DNA of 64,000 nt from Alphaproteobacteria bacterium (GTDB lineage Bacteria > Pseudomonadota > Alphaproteobacteria > ATCC43930 > CGMCC-115725). Position 1 is the first letter of the stretch. Each line of letters begins with the position of its first letter. A program made the translations under genes and the position numbers. Below the pieces are notes generated by a model, which was given only the letters and a program-made list of their open reading frames with translations, did no database searches and was not told the DNA's origin. Below are positions 54,453 through 61,245 of this stretch, piece after piece. The stretch lies in assembly GCA_030041335.1 (NCBI GenBank), contig JASHOB010000059.1, positions 47,345 through 111,344 on the forward strand, read 5' to 3'.

Positions 54453-54779
54453 ATGATCTACGAACTGCGTATCTACCGCTGCCTCCCGGGCCGCATGCCG
54501 GCGCTGTTAAGCCGATTCGAGACCCACACGCTGCGCATCTGGCAGCGGCTCGGCATCCGCCAGGCCGGCTTTTGGACCGTCGCCGTCGGCGAAAACAGTT
54601 CTGAACTCTATTATCTGCTGCAGTGGCACTCCCTCGCCGAGCGCGAAGAGAAATGGGAAAAGTTTGTCGTCGATCCGGAATGGCATGAGAAGCGTGCCGA
54701 AAGCGAGCGCGACGGCCCGATTGTTGCGTCAATCAGCAACTCTTTTTTGAAACCGACGGCCTTCTCCTCGGTACAGTAA
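54453..54779 (+). CDS. NIPSNAP family protein
   Basis: The 108-residue protein starts three bases after the TauD-like gene. It has the MIYELRIYRCLPGRMPALL opening and WHSLAEREEKWEKFVVDPEW segment of NIPSNAP domains, a dimeric alpha-beta barrel fold. Bacterial members are common accessory proteins in catabolic operons, with no defined reaction. Co-transcription with the two oxidoreductase-type genes is very likely. Confidence 0.88.
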   Translation: MIYELRIYRCLPGRMPALLSRFETHTLRIWQRLGIRQAGFWTVAVGENSSELYYLLQWHSLAEREEKWEKFVVDPEWHEKRAESERDGPIVASISNSFLKPTAFSSVQ

Positions 54780-54966
54780 CGAGTCCCCACTGCGCGCGGT
54801 TGACCCTCGCTGGCGACGATCTGCAACGGGAGCAGGGTGGCATGACGTCGACGACGGCCCTATACCTTGGCTAACAGATTGCCGAATCCTATCTAGCCAA
54901 CTAAGGGACCGCTCCGGCGAGCGCGCCGATCCAAGACGGCTCCCCGGATGATGGCAGGAGATCGCC

Positions 54967-55401
54967 ATGCTCATTTCGGACGTTTTAAGGGTTAAAGGCC
55001 ATAGTGTAGTAAGGATACACGTAACCGACACAGTCGAACTTGCCGTTGGCAAGCTCGCTGAGCATCGCATCGGCGCCTTGGTCGTCGAGGATCGGTGGAT
55101 GAAACCGGTCGGCATCTTCTCGGAGCGGGACTTCATTAAGGCCGTGGCCCGCGATGGCTCAGCGGTGCTCGGCTTTGACGTCCAAAAACTGATGTCGACG
55201 CCCATCCTAAGTTGTCACTCCTCGGATCGCGTCGATGCCGTCCTTGCAACAATGACGACAGCTCGGATCCGTCATCTTCCGGTTATCGAAAACGACGAGC
55301 TGAGGGGCATCGTCAGCATCGGCGATCTGGTGAAACATCGTCTCGACGAGAAAGAATTGGAGGCAAGCGTGCTTCTCGATATATCGCGCATGCATACGTG
55401 A
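54967..55401 (+). CDS. CBS-domain protein
   Basis: The 144-residue protein is made of two CBS repeats (VELAVGKLAEHRIGALVVED and VDAVLATMTTARIRHLPVIE) with no extra domain, so it probably binds adenosyl nucleotides as a stand-alone module. A GGCAGGAG site precedes ATG 54967. The 187-base gap before it separates it from the NIPSNAP operon. Similar proteins are common in Rhizobiales and Rhodospirillales, and the partner is usually unknown. Confidence 0.88.
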   Translation: MLISDVLRVKGHSVVRIHVTDTVELAVGKLAEHRIGALVVEDRWMKPVGIFSERDFIKAVARDGSAVLGFDVQKLMSTPILSCHSSDRVDAVLATMTTARIRHLPVIENDELRGIVSIGDLVKHRLDEKELEASVLLDISRMHT

Positions 55402-55772
55402 GCCGACCCGCTCTCCCGAGCGCTTCCTGCTTGCCACCGGCAATCGCGGCTTTGGGACATCTCCAACCATAGGGTCGGCACGACCAGGCAAGGTTCTGCC
55501 GAAGATGGTGGCTTTCCGAAATGCCGATGGCTATCGACCTTGACCGAGCCTGAGCCTGCCTGAGCCTCCTGATCGCGGCACCCGCCCGCACCGCAAGGTT
55601 GCCGTTGCCGCGTCTCGCCAAGTCGGCCTGATTTTGCGCCGCTCCTCCGGTGATCGGTTGTTGGTCCGGCCGATCGTTCAACCGTCGTTCACTTTTCAGC
55701 GCCGCAAGGGGATGGGGCTTCGGTGTCACCCCTAAAACGGGCAAATCATCGCGACCTCCCAAGGAGAATGTA
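55402..55772. other. Intergenic region upstream of the Spy/CpxP-like gene
   Basis: This 371-base gap has no supported gene. Near 55550-55580 it contains three GAGCCT copies within about 25 bases. I see no clear promoter motif. It presumably carries the promoter of the gene at 55773. Confidence 0.4.
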
Positions 55773-56288
55773 ATGAACGCCTTCAAGACCTCGGTTTCCG
55801 CTTTGGCCCTGGCGGCGCTGGCCGCCGGCGGCATTAGCGCCGGGCCCTTGGCCCAGTCCCCTGCTTTTGCCCAGGCGTCGACGACTGCCCCGACGCCAAG
55901 CGGCGACCGGGCCATGCGTCCACGCCATCGTATGAGCGAGGCAACACGCGCCCGGTTCCTCGAGGGCCGCATTGCCTTCATCAAGGCGGTGCTGCAAATC
56001 ACACCGGCGCAGGAGAGCGCCTTCAATGGTCTGGCCGATGCCATGCGGGCCAATGCCAAGGACCGGGCGGCGGCGTTCGAGCAAAGGCGCGCCAACCGCG
56101 AAAAGCCGAAGACCGCGATCGAACGCGTCGAGATGCAGGTCCAGGCGTTGAAGACGCGCACGGCCGGCCGCGAGCGCATCTTGGCCGCGCTCAAGCCACT
56201 CTACGAATCGTTGACCCCCGACCAGAAGCAGGTCGCGGATCATCTGGTCGGCGGCTGGCGCCACCGCGGTCGCTTCCGGCGTCGATAG
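55773..56288 (+). CDS. Spy/CpxP (LTXXQ motif) family periplasmic protein
   Basis: The 171-residue protein starts at ATG 55773 with AAGGAGAATGTA upstream. A signal peptide (SVSALALAALAAGGISAG, then PAFAQA) precedes an arginine-rich helical domain with two LTxxQ-like repeats: LQITPAQESAFNGL and SLTPDQKQVADHLV. The fold resembles Spy/CpxP periplasmic chaperones, which buffer envelope stress or metals. The very basic C-terminus (WRHRGRFRRR) is notable. Confidence 0.85.
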   Translation: MNAFKTSVSALALAALAAGGISAGPLAQSPAFAQASTTAPTPSGDRAMRPRHRMSEATRARFLEGRIAFIKAVLQITPAQESAFNGLADAMRANAKDRAAAFEQRRANREKPKTAIERVEMQVQALKTRTAGRERILAALKPLYESLTPDQKQVADHLVGGWRHRGRFRRR

Positions 56289-56373
56289 TACACGAGGCGG
56301 ATCGTGTCTTCCTCCGCCTCGTCGGCGCCGTCGCCATCGACGGCACGGTTTAATTCGCTAAATCAGGCGAGGC

Positions 56374-56901
56374 TTATTCGCCTTCCCAATAATCGCCACT
56401 GGTTTCGCGCCGGCCGATGAAACGCCGGCCGCGCGGCCGTCCATCGGGCTCAACGCCGCCGAATTCGAGCACACCGAACTTGCCGCTGTCGGGATAGTCC
56501 GCGATGTCGGGCGACATCATTGTGCTCACGGCCAGGAACTTCAGCTCCGCCGCACCGGTGTTGACGATGTGATGAGCAGTCTCGGTTCCGCCCGGAGGAC
56601 ACGCGACGACATCGCCCGCCCGGAGCGGGTAGGTTTGATCGCCGATGCGGACTTCGCCCGTGCCTTCGAGAACGAAGAACATTTCCTCGTTGACGTGATG
56701 GTTGTGGCGCGGAAAGGCACGCTTCCCGGCGGGAATGACCGTCAGATTGTAGCCAAGTTTCTGCGCACCGATCCGTGCGCTGATGGTGCCGAGCCTGGCG
56801 GCGAATTGCGGTGATGCCTCGGTCTTCTGTCCCGGCACCACGGTGCCATGCCCCCACGGCCGGAACTCGAGATCGGCAATATTGATGACGGGACCGGCCA
56901 T
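56374..56901 (-). CDS. Cupin domain-containing protein
   Basis: The 175-residue protein has a single cupin barrel: PRHNHHVNEEMFFVLEGTGEVRIG (metal motif 1, spanning about residues 65-88) and GTETAHHIVNTGAAELKFL (motif 2). The C-terminal RRFIGRRETSGDYWEGE is typical of a common bacterial cupin subgroup of unknown reaction. It is a monocistronic minus-strand gene beside decayed genes. Confidence 0.82.
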   Translation of the reverse strand: MAGPVINIADLEFRPWGHGTVVPGQKTEASPQFAARLGTISARIGAQKLGYNLTVIPAGKRAFPRHNHHVNEEMFFVLEGTGEVRIGDQTYPLRAGDVVACPPGGTETAHHIVNTGAAELKFLAVSTMMSPDIADYPDSGKFGVLEFGGVEPDGRPRGRRFIGRRETSGDYWEGE

Positions 56902-57069
56902 GCCTACCTCCCTCGATCGAGCCGAATAAGAATTCTTTGATGGTGCGGTCGAGAATTGTCTAATGATCAGCCCTTTTCAAGGGGTTAATTGAAGGTGCGA
57001 AGGTGCGGGCTCTAAAGACCTCTTTGAAAGCCCAAGGGAATTCGGTCCGCCTGCCGCACCACCACCGGC

Positions 57070-57240
57070 TTAGATCCTATGCCGGTAGCTTGAAGAGAAC
57101 GCCGTCTCGCCGCCCTCAGGAAGATTGACCGCAGGGTTGAGGATGACCCGGTCGCCCTCCTTGACACCGGCGTTCACTTCCACCTGCGTGCCCAGGTCGC
57201 GGCGCACTCTCACCTTGCGTATGCGCGCTTGCGCCATTCT
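57070..57240 (-). pseudogene. Remnant of a HlyD-type membrane fusion protein (C-terminus only)
   Basis: The minus-strand frame reads IRKVRVRRDLGTQVEVNAGV then KEGDRVILNPAVNLPEGGE, the C-terminal barrel of RND/ABC efflux adaptor proteins. The remaining roughly 300 residues and any pump gene are missing; only an unrelated upstream tail is present. It is therefore a decayed fragment, left beside the broken alpha/beta hydrolase. Confidence 0.65.
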
Positions 57241-57338
57241 TGTCGCGTCGGGATCGCGTGTCAGATTCGTGCCGCACCTGCATTCATCACGGGCCCGCCG
57301 CTTGTGCACATGATGCGGCCTTACCTTGCAGTTTCACG

Positions 57339-58110
57339 TCATCTGTCGCAACGGTTCGCCATCGCCGTGTCGCCTGATAGAAATGCGTTCACGCCCTGCA
57401 ATAGCTGGTCGGGATGTGCCCAGATGAGGGGGTGATCCGCGCCCTCGATTACAACGAGCTTCGATCCGGCGATCCCGTCGTGGAGCATCTTCGCATGATG
57501 CATCGGTACGGCGTTGTCATCCGATCCCGCGATGATGAGCGTCGGGCATTTAATGTCTCTCAGGCGAGAGCGGCTATCGAAAGCCATGGCCTCTTTCCAT
57601 AAGACCGCCGTTATCTTGGGGGCTTGCGCGGCGAAGAGTTTCATGACCCTCCCGGCTGGTTCCTTCGGGACGTGTTACGCCCGGCGAGATGATGAGTTTG
57701 GCGAATAGGGGCGTACCGAGAAGACGGAAGAGGATCGGCACGAGATTGCCCTCCAGCTTCTCGCGGAACGAGGCCATGTTGTAGGCATAGGTGTTGGCGA
57801 GGATAAGGCGATTGACCTTCTTCGGGTAATCAAGTGCAAGTTGCTGAACAACTGAGCCGTCCTGCGAATAGCCGAGCGCATCCGTCGAGGCGATACTAAG
57901 GTGGTCAAGCAGTTTAGATAGGTCTGCCGCCTGCTGTTTCACCGAGTAGGGCGGTGGCAGATCGCGGCTTCTGCCGCAACCGCGAAGGTCGGGAATGACG
58001 AGCCGATAGCGGTTCGCCAGCGGTTCCACAATCGGCTCGAATATCTCGCCGGTTATTGCCGAGTCCGTGCACCAAGACAGCAAAGCGCGTGTGCCGCGTT
58101 AAAATTCGTA
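57339..58110 (-). pseudogene. Alpha/beta hydrolase broken by frameshifts
   Basis: Three minus-strand frames join to make one hydrolase: RFAVLVHG (near 58085), then in another frame SAITGEIFEPIVEPL, PDLRGCGRS and GYSQDGSVVQQL, then in a third frame VPKEPAGRVMKLFAAQ, CPTLIIAGSDDNAVP and EGADHPLIWAHPDQLLQGV. Frame changes fall near 58070 and 57660. The nucleophile elbow reads GYSQD rather than GYSQG, and the N-terminus before the first strand is missing. It is most likely a non-functional relic, although an assembly error could add to the frameshifts. Confidence 0.7.
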
Positions 58111-58146
58111 TAGAAATTTTATGTAACAATGATGCAAGAAGCCCAT

Positions 58147-58232
58147 GGGTCCCGAAAAAAAAAGGGACTCAGCGAGGGTACAAGCTCAGGCCCAGTGTTG
58201 GGTTGATCGCCAAAGCTGGGCCAGCTTTTTTT
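58147..58232 (+). ncRNA. Candidate small RNA or orphan terminator
   Basis: A hairpin GGGTCCC / GGGACTC with a GA9 loop (58147-58170) is followed by AAAGCTG-GGC-CAGCTTT and a T run (58212-58232), a good rho-independent terminator. No plus-strand gene ends here, since both neighbours upstream are minus-strand relics. It may end a short RNA transcribed from the AT-rich stretch around 58100-58130, or be left from a lost gene. Confidence 0.35.
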
Positions 58233-58384
58233 ACCGTGTACGTCGACAACTGTCGGCGATCGACGTTGCGTGTGACCAGCGGGCAGAGCGGCGGCCTAGC
58301 GGTATCGTGGTTATCACCTGGACGATGCCGGCAATACGCAAGCATCACTCCAACGCGATCTTGTCACGAAAGAGAGGCCAAGAA

Positions 58385-58648
58385 ATGGGAAAGCGGCCTT
58401 CGGTCAATCCCGCGGACGCACCTGAGCACGCGATATCGCTGCGGCTCGACCCGGATGTGTTAGCCGGTCTCCGCGGCATGGGTTCCGGCTGGCAGACGAT
58501 CGTCAACGTCGTTTTGAGGAACTATTTGCGCCGCCATAAAGATGGCATCACGCTCCAAAAAATGTACGAGGAACTCGGCCATGCAAATCGGCGCGCGAGG
58601 CAAGCCGTGAAAATAAAGGAGCTAATGCACGGGCGCTCGAGCCGATGA
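58385..58648 (+). CDS. BrnA-like antitoxin, no partner toxin visible
   Basis: The 87-residue protein starts at ATG 58385 (GAGAGG upstream); the frame is open to 58145 but has no homology there. It has the BrnA ribbon-helix-helix core (AISLRLDPDVLAGLRGMG, GWQTIVNVVLRNYLRRH) with a C-terminal basic helix. BrnA neutralises and co-represses with BrnT toxins. The 150-300 bases upstream contain no BrnT-like frame, so this is an orphan or relic beside other broken genes. Confidence 0.72.
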   Translation: MGKRPSVNPADAPEHAISLRLDPDVLAGLRGMGSGWQTIVNVVLRNYLRRHKDGITLQKMYEELGHANRRARQAVKIKELMHGRSSR

Positions 58649-58721
58649 GATTTTGCGCGGTATGAGTCATTTTTTGCCTTGATCCTATGGTATGGGGGAG
58701 TATATGTCCTGCATTGTCGGT

Positions 58722-58954
58722 CAGTCGCACCGTTTTCGGCTGACTGTGATCATAACGCTTAGCAAGGGACCCGATGACACCTCGACCTAGTAACAGCTCG
58801 CCCGTGGACCACAGTCGCAACGCGGCCGTGATTCCGGTCGGGTCAATTGCCCGGGAGCCTCAAGAGACTGTGGGGTCGCGCACCAGCTAAGCGCTCTCCC
58901 CCTCTTGCGCCTCCTGGGTCGGTGTAACCGACCTGACGTAAAGGAGGCGCGGAA
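58722..58954 (+). promoter_or_regulatory. Structured leader with a hairpin covering the ribosome binding site of the small ORF and NRAMP gene
   Basis: Four nested or serial stems can be drawn. Hairpin 58722-58746 is CAGTC / GACTG with inner CCG-TTTT-CGG. A long-range stem pairs CCACAGTC (58809-58816) with GACTGTGG (58866-58873). A GCGC hairpin spans 58878-58894. Finally GCGCCTCCT (58907-58915) pairs with AGGAGGCGC (58942-58950), which is the Shine-Dalgarno of ATG 58955, around an inner perfect hairpin GGTCGGT-GTA-ACCGACC (58917-58933). CAAGAG (58861-58866) can also pair with CTCTTG (58902-58907). This looks like a riboswitch- or thermometer-like translation control element. Confidence 0.6.
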
Positions 58955-59194
58955 ATGAATGCCGCCGTCTTGAAACTTCGCAGAGCCGCTCGAGGCAAGG
59001 CTCGCGAAATGGCATTTGCAAAGACGCAACGCCCGCTACTGCCGGCTCCCGATCGCCCGATCGTGCGACCGCGGCTGATTTGCCGCTGGTATCGCAGCGA
59101 AGATGGACGGCTCGCGTGCCGCTGGGAGCCGGATGTGCCGCCGGATTCGCGACGACGATCAGTCGCGGTGCCAGCAACCCGCCGCGCCGCCTAG
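58955..59194 (+). CDS. Small conserved-looking protein upstream of the NRAMP transporter
   Basis: The 79-residue, arginine-rich ORF has a strong AAGGAGG site. Its core is RPRLICRWYRSEDGRLACRW, with two CRW repeats and a spaced cysteine pair, a pattern I associate with unnamed small alphaproteobacterial proteins. It lies 31 bases before the NRAMP gene and behind the structured leader. It may be a leader-coupled metal-responsive protein. No function is known. Confidence 0.6.
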   Translation: MNAAVLKLRRAARGKAREMAFAKTQRPLLPAPDRPIVRPRLICRWYRSEDGRLACRWEPDVPPDSRRRSVAVPATRRAA

Positions 59195-59225
59195 TCGCGT
59201 CACCCGAATCCAACGGAGATTGGCG

Positions 59226-60602
59226 ATGTCCGTCGACACGGAACCCCTTGCGCCCGCGAATGCCCTGAGCCCAACCTATACCGAAGGCTTGGAATACAGA
59301 ATACGCGACCGGTTGCACATTCACCGTTTGCGCAACAGCAAGCGGAGTCTGGCTAACCGGCTCGCGCTAGGTCTTGCTTTAGTGGGTCCCGGACTTCTCG
59401 TGATGTTAGGCGACAACGACGCCGGCGGCGTCATCACCTACGCCCAGACCGGTGCGACCTACGGGCTAAGCCTTTTCATCCCGTTGATGGTCCCGCTCGC
59501 CTTCATCGCTTATCTCGTTCAGGAGATGACGATTAGGCTCGGCGCTGTCACCCGCCGCGGCCATGCCGAGATGATCTGGAAGCGGTACGGTAAGTTCTGG
59601 GGCGCGTTTTCGCTTGTCGACCTCGTGGCGGCGAATGTCCTGACATTAATGACCGAGTTTATTGGCGTTCGCGTCGCCAGTGAGATTTTCGGTTTGCCCT
59701 ATTTGGTGACGATCCCTCTCGCCTTCGCTCTTGTCACTGGAGTGCTCGTTTTTCTCAGATACTTTACCTGGGAACGGGTTGCGCTGTTCATCGCGGCCTT
59801 CAATCTAATGTTCGTCCCGCTCGCGCTGTTTTCGCACCCGGACTGGGGCGTAATCGGGCAAACCTTCAGCGGCCAATTCGGATGGGTCGTTCCTGGCGGG
59901 TTGGTGTCGACAACCTTCCTGCTGCTGATCTCGGCCAATATCGGGACGACGATTGCGCCGTGGCAGTTGTTCTTTCAACAGTCCTGCGTCGTCGACAAGG
60001 GCCTGTTGGTCAACGACATCAAGGCGAGCCGGCGCGACTTGATGCTCGGGGTCTTGGGCATGGCGGTCGTCGCCATCGCGATCATCGCGCTATCCGGGCA
60101 ATATCTACACGGTCTTCCCAACGCTGCGTCGCTCGATGACGACACGGTAGTTCACGCCATCGGCGCCAAGCTCGGCCACGGCGCGATGATCGTGTTCGCG
60201 CTTGGGCTGCTCGAAGCGGGCTTGATCGCGGCGATCGTGATTACGGCGAGCACGGCCTGGGCCATCGGCGAAGCGCTCGATGTTCCGCGCTCGGTCAATG
60301 TCTCGCCCCGCCGCTCGCTCTACTTCTATGCGCCGGCGGTCTGCGGAACGGCGATAGCGGCCGGCACGCTGATGTTGCCACACGTGCCGATCAGTTTTCT
60401 TAACCTCACGGTGCAGGTGATCGCGACGGTGTTCATGCCGGCGGCCATGCTGTTCCTTTTGATGCTGCTCAATGACCGTGAGCTGCTTGGGGAACATGTC
60501 AACTCGCCGCTGCGCAACGCCCTGTCCGTCGGCGTCATGATCCTGTTGATCGTCTGCAATGGCCTCTACGGCATTTCCACCATGTTCCCGAACGCGCTCT
60601 GA
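59226..60602 (+). CDS. Divergent NRAMP family metal ion transporter
   Basis: The 458-residue protein starts at ATG 59226 (CGGAGATTGGCG upstream). It has about eleven membrane helices and NRAMP-type organisation. The TM1 metal motif reads GDNDAGGVITYAQTGATYG in place of the usual DPGN, and TM6 reads TTIAPWQLFFQQS in place of the usual MPH. The Asp is kept, but the selectivity methionine is absent. Canonical MntH moves Mn/Fe; loss of the Met suggests another cation, as in NRAMP-related Mg or Al carriers. This is inference. The structured leader and small ORF precede it. Confidence 0.85.
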   Translation: MSVDTEPLAPANALSPTYTEGLEYRIRDRLHIHRLRNSKRSLANRLALGLALVGPGLLVMLGDNDAGGVITYAQTGATYGLSLFIPLMVPLAFIAYLVQEMTIRLGAVTRRGHAEMIWKRYGKFWGAFSLVDLVAANVLTLMTEFIGVRVASEIFGLPYLVTIPLAFALVTGVLVFLRYFTWERVALFIAAFNLMFVPLALFSHPDWGVIGQTFSGQFGWVVPGGLVSTTFLLLISANIGTTIAPWQLFFQQSCVVDKGLLVNDIKASRRDLMLGVLGMAVVAIAIIALSGQYLHGLPNAASLDDDTVVHAIGAKLGHGAMIVFALGLLEAGLIAAIVITASTAWAIGEALDVPRSVNVSPRRSLYFYAPAVCGTAIAAGTLMLPHVPISFLNLTVQVIATVFMPAAMLFLLMLLNDRELLGEHVNSPLRNALSVGVMILLIVCNGLYGISTMFPNAL

Positions 60603-60613
60603 GCGAGGCACGC

Positions 60614-60898
60614 ATGAACCGCGAAGACATTTATGACGAGGGCCATCGCGTGGGCGGATTGTTCGCCCTGCTCCGTGAGCCCCTAACGACGCCGCCATCC
60701 GACTGGCCACCCCATAATCACGAGGCGGATTTCAAGTCGGTCGCTCTCAGTGAGGGCTGGCACGAGCCACCTCGTGAGGTTACCCGCATCCGCCTTCGCC
60801 CCTGGCAGCAGGCAGTGTTTTGGGGGCTGCGGATTTATATCGTTGTCATGTTGGTGGTTATGGTCATCGGTTTCGCCAGGGTAGCCGCCGGAAGTTAA
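60614..60898 (+). CDS. Small single-span membrane protein downstream of the NRAMP gene
   Basis: The 94-residue protein starts 12 bases after the NRAMP stop. It has a hydrophilic N-terminal part (REDIYDEGHRVGGLFALLRE) and one C-terminal membrane helix (QQAVFWGLRIYIVVMLVVMV). The tight spacing suggests co-transcription and perhaps an accessory role. I recognise no family. Confidence 0.65.
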   Translation: MNREDIYDEGHRVGGLFALLREPLTTPPSDWPPHNHEADFKSVALSEGWHEPPREVTRIRLRPWQQAVFWGLRIYIVVMLVVMVIGFARVAAGS

Positions 60899-61245
60899 CG
60901 GCTATGGACCTCGGCACTGCGACATTGCGGCTTGTGATGACACCGATGCCTGGCTCAGCAACCGGACTCAAGCAGCAGTGGCATCAGAAGACGGGGGTCC
61001 TAGTTGAATATCCTTTTTCGCACTTTAACCCCTAAGGCTGCTTGGTCCCTTTCGGCCATTATTAAACCGATTGTCAAGGCCACCGCCGGTAGCTGCTGGC
61101 TCATGGCCGCGATCGACCCACAAGGGAGTGCTAAGCTTTCCGCAGTGATCAGGCGTAAGTTTGGCGCAGCCGCCACCCATCGGGGTCATGACCAGGAAAA
61201 TGACGGTCAGGATCCGTGCAACTGTCTAGCCCGGTACCATCACCC
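60899..61245. other. Intergenic region before the Na/Pi cotransporter, no gene recognised
   Basis: This 347-base gap has moderately lower GC than its neighbours. An open frame at 61004-61249 (plus) shows no recognisable motif. I see no clear hairpin or repeat. It presumably carries the promoter of the 61246 gene. Confidence 0.4.

Noticed and set aside
55550..55580. Short GAGCCT repeats resembling a repeat array
   Set aside because: Only about three copies over 25 bases with no regular spacers; not a CRISPR or REP element.
58145..58384. BrnT toxin upstream of the BrnA-like gene
   Set aside because: No frame shows the BrnT pattern (FEWDxxKxxxNxxKHG); the upstream extension of the BrnA frame has no homology.
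58650..58950. yybP-ykoY manganese riboswitch before the NRAMP gene
   Set aside because: The GGGGAGUAG-type core and the paired loop sequences of that class are not seen, so the leader is reported only as a novel candidate.
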